A stretch of 20,343 nucleotides of DNA from Chalciporus piperatus (lineage: Eukaryota; Basidiomycota; Agaricomycetes; Boletales; Boletaceae). The notes below the pieces were generated by a model that ran no database searches, was not told where the DNA came from, and worked only from the letters and a program-made list of their open reading frames with translations. This document shows, piece after piece, positions 7,818 through 17,029 of the stretch (position 1 is the stretch's first letter; every line of letters begins with the position of its first letter). Location of the stretch: positions 1 through 20,343 of the forward strand of contig JBBPTG010000361.1 in assembly GCA_038093975.1 (NCBI GenBank), written 5' to 3'. The translations under genes and the position numbers were made by a program.

Positions 7818-10800
7818 ATGGTCAACACCCGCGCGAAAAATAAATCTGCTCACCCAGGTCTCGTGGACGTGAACGAGGGCGTGGACGGAAGAGGTAGGCA
7901 GAAACGAGGGAAGAAATCGGAAGAAAGGTCGCGACTACCAAAGGGGGCAGCTATCAGCCAAGTCGACGCGTTCGAGAAGAAACTGCTTACGGAACAGGAG
8001 GAACGAAGCCTCAACGCACGAGAACCACCGGGCCCCAGTATCACGAAGGAGCAACGGATGAGGCCGTCGACTGACGTTCAATCAGTCGGGTCAGCTTCGA
8101 ACGACCAAAGAATTAGTACGTACATGTTTTGATGATTTTGTGGACTAGGTACTGATGAGTAAGTTGATGTTGATGGAGCTCACACCGCCGCTAGTGTCAG
8201 AACGGACAGCACAGCGGGTGATGTGACCAATCGGATGGAGTACGAGGCGACGGATAGACGGGAGGTTGATCACACGTCGGATGGCAGTGACCAGCTGACC
8301 TGGGAAGGGAGAGTGAACAGAAACACGATCCGCGAGGGTGGAGAGGAAACTGAAGGGCCTAGACGGAGAAGGTCGACACGGAAGGATAGGGCCGAGGATG
8401 CTCAACCGCGGCCAAACGAAAGGTCTGGAGAAGACAAGACGGCGAAGCAGGGCGACGAAGACGTCAATATGAGGGATATCCAGGAGGCAGAAGAGGTTGC
8501 TGCGAGTCAAGGCAAGACGGTGAGTGAGATCTCGCATTGCAGGCTCATATGCTCACAAAAGTATTTACCTGACAGAATCACGAGGACGGCCAAGGTCCTG
8601 AAGACGTTGAGATGGGAAATGAGGACGAAGGGAGGGAGTTGGGAGTCAGTATGAGTGACGTCGGAGCAAGCAGGAAGAGAAAGGGGTCTGAATATGGTAA
8701 CACGTGAGTCAGCTGACAACCTGTCACCGGTCACCTCCATTCCATACCTATGGACCTCATCCGAATTCCTGCAATATTCCTCAGAAAAAAGAAGACCGCG
8801 AAGTTGGTCACTGATGCTCCCAGTTCCCGACCATCTGGATTTCTGCCAGATTGGCAGAGTGATCCGCTTCGTGTAGCCTCAACCCGTCAAGGGCGCTCAA
8901 AAGCTTCAGGTTTGTTTTTTTCATTTGTTCTATTAGCACCTATTGCTAAATTCTCATTCTGACTTTCAGACGAGAACACTGGTACCTCCAGCTCGCAAAA
9001 GCCCACTGGCGAAGGTATGCAGACCGTGACACCTAACCGTTTAACTCATATTCCGACTAGGTTTTACTTCTCGTACCTACGGAGGCCTCGCGGATGAAGA
9101 AGACACACAGGATCTACCCCCTCCATCTCAACCCCGGGCTTGGTTGGCCTCACTCATTCAACCATCCATCGCACTGCCACTGGCCTCTTCAACCTTCGAC
9201 CACCTACTCAACAATTTCACGCCGACACAAGATGCCGCCAACGTGAACTCGGTTGATCAATACGGTGGAACTCACGGACTGGGAGAAGAGACGGACGATC
9301 GGGTGACAAGCAGCAAGGACATATCGAATGAGGACACCGACGAAGGCACCGACGAGGATGACGACACCGATGAGGATGACGACACCGATGAGGATGACGA
9401 CACCAACGAGGAGTCAAGCAATGGGATGGCCTTTGAGGCTCCCCCCAACGTTAAGCACAGCATTCAAAAGGCAAGCATTTAGTGTGCGTTGCCGTATGCG
9501 ACTACTAACCGCACATTTTCTAGTATCCAGGCAATTCTATTTCCCTCCCACCGGCACTGATGAAGAATCCGACACTCCGTGACAACAACTTGAAGGCAAC
9601 CACCGAGAGAGCTGAGCGCCCAAGCAAAGCTTCCCCACGCAGCGTGAGCGTGGCCGCTCGCAAGCCGTCCTCGTCGCACGCGCAACTTAATCGAGCAGCA
9701 CAAACCGACAAGACCAAGATGGTAAGCTCGTCGTGCTAGATGCCAACGAGGCTTTCTCAATAGCTAGACCCAGGTTGAACCACTGGCAGCTGAGCAACCC
9801 AAGGTGAGTATTCCATCATGAATCATATATTACTACTAAATACATGTTTTTCCCTATGCAGATGAAGGGGACAAGGACCCGCAATGACGAGGAAATTGTC
9901 GAGGAAACCGGGGTCCCGAGTGAACCTGCCCGCGCGAACACCACAAACAAGCCAACGGCGACCCGCAATGATGAACCGACGACCAGTAACCCGAGCAAAC
10001 CCGCTCATGCGAACAAGCCCCCATCATCGTACACGCAACATACTCAAACAGCACACATCAGCAAGAATGTAAGTATTCTATCACAAACCATATATCACTA
10101 CTAACTATATTTTTTTCCCTACGCAAATGAAGGAGACAAGGACCCGCAATGACGAGTTGATTGTCGAGGAAACCAGGGTCTCGAGTGAGCCCACCCACGT
10201 GAACACCACGAAGAAGCCAACGACCCGCAATGACGAGACGGCCGTCGAGCAGATCAGCGCGCCAAGCGCTGAGCAACCCAAGGTAGGTATTCTACTATCA
10301 CGAGCCCCATATCAGTACTAACTACATGCTTTTACCTCCGTGAACGAAGGAGGCAAGGACCCACAACGACAAGGCGACTGCCGAGCAGACCGCCGCCGCC
10401 CACGAGCCCGGCTCCACCCAGGACGTACCAACTAACGATCCAAAGGTAATCGTTCATAACAAGGTATACCAACTGCTAACTACATGTAATTTAGGCCCCG
10501 CTCAGTTCCACATCTCGTTCTTTCTCGTTGACCAAGAAGGTGACAGCTGGCTCCGCGACAAGCCAAGCCAATGCCGCACCCGCGAGCAATGAAAATGGAG
10601 CTACCCAGGACATTCAAGCCCCCGGTCATCGTAAACGAAAGGGGCGGGCGAAGAGATATCGCAACGAAGATTTACCAGGATATCCGGAGGTCATGAAGGC
10701 GTTTCGCGACTATCTGCTTCCACGCTGGTACCTTTATATTAGCACATGCACTGATCCGTGGGATGTTATTCATCCAGAACATCTCGGTTTAGCCCAGCGC

Positions 10801-11676
10801 CTCTGGAACGTATTTGTGCGTCTGGACCATACTTTGGCACTGCGAAATGACCCTGTGTTCGCACTTGTAAGTGAGGGTACTCAATCCATTTGTAGTACTG
10901 ACTTTGTTTTCTTCGAAGCTCAAACAACGCGCCTGTGATTGGCGAGGAGAAATTGCGAGGAGAGCTCTCTTCGCAGTTGAGCAATTCTTCAGTAATTATG
11001 AGGAGCTCGCTACTTCTGAAGCTCGTGCAGTGTATGCCTCATGGGCTGTTCCCGAGGCCAAATATGTTTTTGACAAGAAGGGTAGGAAGGCTCTTTTGCC
11101 TCCTCCTCTATATCCTTATATGTGGGAGAATGTTAATGAGGACAAGGATGGGTCTCAGGTGAGTTCGTTTGGCTGACTCGAGTATTGCCTAGCAATGTTT
11201 ATATGCTTCGTTAGACCGCGAAGGGTGCATTTCGGCATCCCTGCATTGTTCAAACCTACAGTTATTACCTCGACACTGTTGGAAAAGTTGCACCAGAGAT
11301 AAAAAGTCGTCGGAAGCCAGCTGCGGCACTGGCTCTCTGTACTGTTGCGGTATGGTTCCATTGATCATTATCATGATTTGCTTATATTGTTCCCCAGGTT
11401 GAGAGGGCTTTCAGGTACTGGAGGACTGGAAGGCTTGTTATTCCTTCCAAGAAATCATCCAGAAGGTTTTCCAAACGTCTTTGGGCGTTCGCATTTAATG
11501 AGGTAATGATTTCACTTGAGCATTTTTCAGACAGACAGTGGCAGAAGCTCGAGGATTTGGCCACAGAGCAATCAGCTCTGGGTAGGCAAAGTGATGAGGT
11601 GATATTCGAGAGAGCGGGGAAGAACACTGGGAGGATTGATTGTTATGAATCAGATTCGGATGAGGAGATTGTGTAA
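7818..11676 (+). CDS. DUF6532-like protein with long disordered N-terminus, 15 exons
   Basis: No biochemical role is known. The model starts at ATG 7818 and stops at TAA 11674-11676. Introns are 8116-8163, 8520-8575, 8704-8784, 8910-8969, 9015-9060, 9471-9523, 9722-9773, 9804-9861, 10069-10132, 10283-10349, 10446-10494, 10867-10918, 11159-11214, 11350-11397. Exons sum to 3069 nt (1022 aa), all phases consistent; intron 9471-9523 needs a GC donor. Residues 1 to about 720 are charged and low in complexity, with a basic cluster RKRKG near 250, an acidic DEDDDT triplicate near 411-432, and repeats built on TRTRNDE. A basic RKRKGRAKR cluster near 727 could be a nuclear signal. The folded part (about 735-1000) includes YPEVMKAFRDYLLPRWY, LKQRACDWRGEIARRALFAV, AFRHPCIVQTYSYYLDTVG and AVERAFRYWRTGRLV, whose layout recalls DUF6532 proteins of Agaricomycetes. 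The domain name is tentative; the exon structure is well supported. Confidence 0.75.
9346..9408 (+). repeat. In-frame 18-bp coding repeat (acidic hexapeptide)
   Basis: About three tandem copies of ACCGATGAGGATGACGAC encode DEDDDT-type acidic repeats within exon 6 of the DUF6532-like gene. Because the unit is a multiple of three, copy changes would not break the frame. Confidence 0.85.
9804..10494 (+). repeat. Tandemly duplicated intron-plus-exon module inside the DUF6532-like gene
   Basis: Three consecutive intron/exon units start at 9804, 10069 and 10283, followed by a fourth related intron at 10446-10494. The introns share GTRRGTATTC, a CATATATYACTACTAAMTA-like branch region and a pyrimidine run; the exons share ACAAGGACCCGCAATGACGA or a close variant. 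All four introns are phase 0, so unit gain or loss keeps the frame. In copy 1 the acceptor CAG lies before ATGAAG; in copy 2 this CAG has become CAA, so splicing must move to the AG six bases on. Confidence 0.8.
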
Positions 11677-11699
11677 TGGACTTTATAGAGCTTTGACAT

Positions 11700-12915
11700 T
11701 TGTTGACTGACTGAATTACTGGTGAATGATTGGACTGCTAAATGACTAGGTAACTGGAAGACTAAGTGACTAGAAGACTAAGTAACTGAGTAACTGGATT
11801 ACTGAACTGACCGAGTGACTGGTGTGACTTGGTGACTGGTGTGACTGAAGTTACTGGGTGACTGAAGTACTGACTGACTGAACTAATTGAAGTACTGGAG
11901 TACTGACTGACTGGACTGACTGAATCACTGGGTAACTGGGTAACTGTGGTACTGAACTACTGATTAGCTGGGTAACTAGTGCACTGGAGTACTGAGTGAC
12001 TTAGTAGCTGGAGTACTGGATTACTGGACTGACCGAGTGACTGGTGTGACTGGGTGACTGGTGTGACTGAAGTTACTGGGTGACTGAAGTTACTGGGTGA
12101 CTGAAGTACTGGATGACTGAAGTACTGACTGACTGAACTAATTGAAGTACTGGAGTACTGACTGACTGGACTGACTGAATCACTGGGTAACTGGAGTACT
12201 GAGTGACTTAGTAGCTGGAGTACTGGATTACTGGACTGACCGAGTGACTGGTGTGACTGGGTGACTGGTGTGACTGAAGTTACTGGGTGACCTGGATTGA
12301 CTGGATGACTGAATTACTGACTCACTGGACTGACTGGAGTACTGGAGTACTGGATGACTGAACTGACTACATTACTGGGTGACTGGGTGACTGGACTGAC
12401 TGAATTACTGACTGACTGGACTGACTGGAGTACTGGAGTACTGACTGACTAGACTGACTAGATTGACTGGAGTACTTGGGTACTGACTGACTGGACTGAC
12501 TGAACTACTGGGTGACTGGGTGACTGGACTGGCTGGACTACTGACTGACTGTACTGACTGGAGAACTGGCTGACTTGACTGGCTGGACTAGCTGAACTGA
12601 CTGAATTACTGGGACACTGACTGACTGAATTACTGGGACTACTGCATGACTGGATGACTTGGCTACTGGACTATTGATACTGTTGGATAAATGGATGATT
12701 GGGCTACTAGGCTACTGATACTACTAACATCACTGGATGACTGGACTACTCAGCCACTGGGGTACTGACATGACTAGAATAACTGAATACCTGAATAACT
12801 AGGCCACTGAGACAACTGAAATACCTGCAGCACTGAACCACTGAGCTACTGAATAGCTGGATGACTGGACCAATGGGCCCCTGGAGGACTGATTTAACTG
12901 ATCCAGTCATTCCAG
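11700..12915. repeat. Degenerate ACTG-core tandem repeat (about 1.2 kb) with higher-order units
   Basis: The tract is made almost wholly of ACTG cores spaced about 8-9 bases apart (ACTGGGTG, ACTGAAGT, ACTGACTG, ACTGGATG). A larger block starting CTGGATTACTG and running through GACCGAGTGACTGGTGTGAC recurs at 11794, 12016 and 12223, giving higher-order periods of about 222 and 207 bases. The repeats become more diverged after about 12600. At 12900-12925 a short piece (CCAGTCATTCCAGTAACTTC) runs in the opposite orientation. No coding potential is seen. The tract begins about 25 bases after the stop codon of the upstream gene, so it may be transcribed as 3' flank. Confidence 0.85.
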
Positions 12916-13225
12916 TAACTTCAGACTTTTTGCAGTGTTGCTGATGCGGAAGGCTGTATGTGCGGCGGAAGAGGTTGGGACATAAACGGAAAGAAAGGAA
13001 AAACGTCGAGGAACGTTGAGAATGGGAAATGGGGGTAGAACGCCGGCTGCAAGCGTAGGGAATATGCGTTCCCTACATCCCAGGGTGACTTTGATGCTGA
13101 CTGTCCCCAGTCAGTCACATGAGCAGATTAGGTAAGCGCCTCATGTCCGTGGGGGTGACAACTCCGCATCAGCCGCTTCCTTTCTTCCTTCCCACTTCTT
13201 CTCCTCACACAACCATCCCAACACT
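12916..13225. promoter_or_regulatory. Upstream region of the cysteine-cluster gene, with two hairpins and a pyrimidine tract
   Basis: No gene is seen. A perfect 8-bp inverted repeat GTAGGGAA / TTCCCTAC (13055-13062 and 13069-13076, loop of 6) and a 6-bp hairpin TGACTG / CAGTCA (13098-13113) lie here. A C/T-rich tract at about 13174-13206 comes just before the ATG at 13226, as is common near fungal transcription starts. Promoter role is inferred from position. Confidence 0.4.
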
Positions 13226-14419
13226 ATGTCCTCCCGGCTCACTGCTCTCTTCGGTTCCGTCGCCGCTGAACCCGTCGACGAAAGGGCCGCGGCCGCTAAG
13301 GCCTTCAAGGACGCCACGGAACTACTGCTCGACCTCGCCATGTGCGCGCCAGACGACAAGGAAGACTTGGCAGAGGATCAGCGGCTCTGGGTGACGAGGT
13401 GAAATGCCGCCATGGTGAGTTTGAGTTGCTCTCCTCCGTGTCCGCGCTTACAACGGAAGTCCTTCAGAGAGCCATGGAACCGACGAAGGCTGCAGCGGCA
13501 GCCCTAGGTGTGCCTACGGTAATTCCCGCACGGTCTCTCCAAGCCCTCGAAGAGGCAGCAGCTGCCCACGTCAAGTGGTCCGGGGAAGAGGCGGATAGGA
13601 TCGAGGCGGCGAAGACTCAAGACGACGATGCGGAACCGGACGCTACGATGGGCGACGAGACTGGGAGCGCTGAAAAGCCTCCCACCAGTGCTACCCCTCG
13701 TTCCACTCCCTCTATCCACGCTTCTGTCGGTAGCTCCGGAAAGGTGTCCGTGGTCCTCGCTCGGCCAACGCGTAAGGTGAGTCGCGGATTGATAAGGAGC
13801 TATTCCACCGATTGACCATTGCACGGCGCAGCGATCGCGGGTCTCCCTGGACGAGGACGAAGAAGAGGATGAGGAACCCGGTACCGTCGAGCACCACCCA
13901 CCGTGCGTCAAGTGCGCAACCGCCAAGGTCCCATGCCGTGGCATGCCCGACCGCACGTGCCTCAAGTGCGCGAAGCTGAAGATTGCCTGCAACAAGGCAG
14001 GTGGTCGGGGAGGAAAAAAGGCGACGGCAAAGGCGGCTGAGAAGCCCAAGAAAGCGGCTCCTGCGAAAGTGGAACCGAAGGCCCACAGTAAGTCCCCGTC
14101 GTTGCCGTATCATCCGTACTAATACGTGGTTCCGTTGCTTTTCGCAGTTCGCGCGGTCAGGGCATCGACGTCCCGGGTACGTCGACCCCAGACCCCCGAG
14201 TCCATTCCGGACTTGGACGTTGAACTCATCACGCCAAAGTTGAAGACGAAAGGCAAGGCGAAGGTGGGGACGGTTGAGGGGATGCAAACGGCGATCGCGG
14301 AAGTGGAAGCCGCGGTGCAGTCGTCCCGGGGGCTGGTGCGCAAGGCCGAGGAGCAGCTTGACCAGGCCATGGGTAAGCTGGCTGATCTGAGGGCGATGGT
14401 CGCTGCCCTCGACAAGTAG
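13226..14419 (+). pseudogene. Zn2Cys6-spaced cysteine-cluster protein, four exons, with an in-frame stop in exon 1
   Basis: Function unknown. The best model is ATG 13226, exons 13226-13414, 13468-13776, 13832-14087 and 14148-14419 with stop TAG; introns have GTGAGT or GTAAGT donors and CAG acceptors. Total is 1026 nt (341 aa) if TGA at 13400-13402 (codon 59, between VTR and NAAM, where TGG would fit) is ignored. Exon 3 encodes an acidic run LDEDEEEDEE, then six cysteines spaced C-x2-C-x6-C-x7-C-x2-C-x6-C, matching the Zn(II)2Cys6 cluster of fungal DNA-binding proteins. A Lys/Ala-rich stretch follows, and exon 4 ends in a likely coiled coil (AIAEVEAAVQSSRGLVRKAE). Such proteins are multi-copy in basidiomycete genomes near retroelements, as far as I recall. 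Here the gene is convergent with the Ty3 pol. Translation from an ATG after the stop (Met at 13473) is an alternative. Confidence 0.65.
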
Positions 14420-15058
14420 GTTTCCGTGGCCCTTCGTCTATATCTGTTGTTTGTGGTCTGTACGAGTATCCATCCATCCGCGTCCGTGTCCGTGCCCGTG
14501 TCCGTTCCGTATGAGTGATTCGCTGGTCTAAGTAAGAAATGAAAGCGATCAGTAAGTGAAATAAGGAATGCAAAAACGAAACCAAGGATCACTGATTCCG
14601 AAAGCAGGGTTCCGCCTGACTTGTCTTCTTCGCGCTACTTCTGACGTCTTCTCCTACCAAGGCCCCATATAACGCGCCCGGAATGGACGGAACGGAATCA
14701 AAGGAATGGGCGTGTGTCCCGTCACGCGTTCGAAGTCTGAACGTAATAAGTAATCGTCTGTGAGACACCAGATACGAATGAGAGATGTTTTTGGCTTATG
14801 GTTTCTTTGTTTTTGGGGTTAAGAGATAGGGGAAATAGAGAATGTTTTTGACGGTTTCTTTGTGGTTTTCTTTGATAGGATAGAAAAGGAAAAGTATAGT
14901 AAGTGGCGGTTTTCTTATTAGCTTTTGTGTTTGTGAGAGACGGAAGAAGTCTCCGGACGAACACCGGGATGGAACGGATAGGAAAGAGATCGCTGGTCTA
15001 AGCCCAGGGTAAAACGGATATGTATCGTAATGACAGTGTGGATACACGGAACACGGTG
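14420..15058. other. Spacer between convergent cysteine-cluster gene and retrotransposon pol
   Basis: No gene is recognised. A 12-base direct repeat CGCTGGTCTAAG occurs at 14521-14532 and 14991-15002. The stretch 14780-14940 is rich in G and T runs. This is where the 3' untranslated part of the pol element, and possibly its 3' LTR, would be expected. No LTR can be defined, because the 5' copy is not in the window. Confidence 0.4.
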
Positions 15059-15907
15059 TTAGACGTCGAACTCGGACGGGTCCAAAGGGTCGAAGTCCCC
15101 TTGGTCATCTTCATCCGAATCGTCCTCTGCCGCCAATTGATCCAATCCGTCGTCGTCCCGTTCGACGAACTCTGGTAACGGAACATCCGTCCGTGATCGC
15201 GGATGATACGGGAACAGTCGAAACGCCGCGTAGCGCAACGTAGAAATTGTCCCGTCTAACTCTGCCAAGATATAAGAGCCACCAGTCGTCCGGCGAAGGA
15301 CTACCATGGGGCCTAGATACCTCGGTTTCGTCTTCCGGTTCAACTCCTGCTCCACCCTCGAGTTACGCACCAAAACTAGACTTCCAGGACGGAAATCGTA
15401 GTCCTTGATATGGTTCTTGAATGAAGCTTCGAACTGCTTGATGGATTCGAAGCGGGCCTTCAGGACTCGTTCCCGGATATTATCCAGGTCCTCCTGCCGC
15501 TTCTGGAATTGCCTAGCACGCCAGGCAATCAACTCTGTAGTTGGTAAAGGGTCAGCACTCGGGAGCGGAACAAGGAATGTGGCTTCGGAAAGATCAAAGG
15601 GGAAGAGTGGCTCCACGCCATGAACCATGAAATAAGGAGAGAGACCAGTGGACTTAATGATGGTAACGCGTTCCGCCCAAAAGACAGAGTGAACTGCGCG
15701 AGGCCAGTGAGACTCGTCCCCCAGGGTACTTTTGATGATGGCCTCCCGGACATCGTAATGACGCCGTTCTACAATCCCGTTTGCACGGGAGTTGTAAGGA
15801 GATATCCGGATATGCGTGATCAAGTAACGCTTCCGGAGCAATTCTAGAGCTTGAACGAAAGGTGGACCATTGTCAGTAACAATCTCCGCGACGGGACCCC
15901 ACCGACA
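15059..15907 (-). pseudogene. Integrase C-terminal half of the split pol
   Basis: This open segment (about 282 residues from CRWGPVAEIV) carries the second and third acidic residues of the DDE triad (TDNG and NGIVERR) and the integrase C-terminal domain. It ends in a very acidic tail (DDSDEDDQGDFDP). No chromodomain motif is evident. It lies downstream of the inserted hAT-like element and so is separated from the RT/RNase H part. Confidence 0.88.
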
Positions 15908-15915
15908 CAAGATAT
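15908..15915. repeat. 8-bp target site duplication, left copy
   Basis: CAAGATAT directly precedes the left end of the inserted element and is repeated exactly at 17030-17037. Confidence 0.95.
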
Positions 15916-17029
15916 TAGTGATGGACGGGCCTGGCTTGGCCTGAAAGCCAGGGCTTGGGCCTGGCTTTAGAGAGCTTGGGCCTACTAAAATGTCAGGCCA
16001 GGCCCTAGCAGTGGGCTAGGGCCTGGCCTGGCCTGGCTTGGGCCTAGGCCAGGGCCTGGGTGGAGTATTTCAAAGTCCAATCTAATTCAATTTTTTTGCT
16101 TTTTAAATATGGCAGCTGAACCACACTGGTGATCACAAACTGAACTGGACCATCAAACACATCACATTGCAAGTATTTCATGGCTGGTTCTTTAAAAGAC
16201 CACATAATCCCATGGAAATAATGCTTTGAACATGTAGGTCAGGTTGTAGTGGCCTTGGCTTTCAATTGATCCCTGGGCCGTGAGAATTGGCTCATATTGT
16301 CATGAGATATGATTATTTCTGTGTAGAATATTAGTTGATATGTGATTTAATACATTATGCTTGAGTTGCCACTGTGAAATCACGTGAATGCTCTTCTTGC
16401 TTTGTATTGTGTCAGTGTCACATCATAAGTGTCATGTCTTTGTGGATCTCACATGTCATCACTGTAGTTGTCACTCGCTCTTCTTTCTCTCTGTCGCTCA
16501 CATAGATGTTCATCATGGCACTTGCAATATTCACAGCCCTGTCAGGGTCCGCAATGGACATGCTTACACTTACACACCAGGAAAAAAATACTGGAAACAT
16601 GACACATTTTTGCCTCTCCACTCAGGTGATTTGCCTGTCAAGTTTTTTATGTTTGGGGGTGCATCTGTTCCTCTTGATGACAGTGCTTACCTTGGCTATT
16701 AAAAGTGTGTGTATAATCTGGGCAGTGCACTTGTCCGATGCTTGACATCTCATAGATTTTATCAGGCAGTCAGGTAAATTCTACTTGATAATAGTGCTAC
16801 TTAGAGTACCATGCAGCAGACTGGCCTGCTATTATCAATTTTAGGTGTAATATAAAAACTACAATGAGAATTGAAAAAGCCCTGGCCTGGGCCCTGGGCT
16901 TGGGCCTGTGTATATCTCAAGCCAGGCCGTAAGCCCTTACAAGCCCAATATCTGGGCCTGGCTTGGCCTGGCCTATATAGGGCCTGGCCTGTGGGCTTCA
17001 GGGCTTCAGGCCCAGCCCGTCCATCACTA
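15916..17029. mobile_element. Non-autonomous hAT-like transposon (1114 bp) inserted in integrase gene
   Basis: Ends are perfect 15-bp inverted repeats TAGTGATGGACGGGC at 15916-15930 and its complement at 17015-17029. They start TAG, as hAT ends often do, and an 8-bp duplication CAAGATAT flanks the element, the length typical of hAT. Both subterminal regions (about 15928-16075 and 16880-17015) are packed with GGCCTGG and CCAGGCC motifs, at least six on the left and four on the right, plausible transposase-binding repeats. The roughly 800-bp interior is AT-richer. Its longest frames (for example 16388-16702, plus) show no transposase, zinc finger or hAT dimerisation motif, so an element in trans would be needed for movement. 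Removing the insert and one target copy restores the integrase frame exactly. Confidence 0.92.

Noticed and set aside
8101..8195. A 10-base micro-exon at 8149-8158 in the DUF6532-like gene
   Set aside because: It would need a 33-base first intron. A single 48-base intron (8116-8163) ending in TAAG gives the same frame and a normal intron length.
12916..13225. An LTR of the Ty3 element beyond the cysteine-cluster gene
   Set aside because: Only one possible copy lies in the window and no TG..CA borders or target duplication could be matched, so it cannot be supported.
16388..16745. Open frames of 79-104 residues inside the hAT-like element as a possible transposase
   Set aside because: No hAT motif, zinc finger or conserved acidic residue is visible, and the hydrophobic, Cys/His-scattered sequence looks like chance translation.
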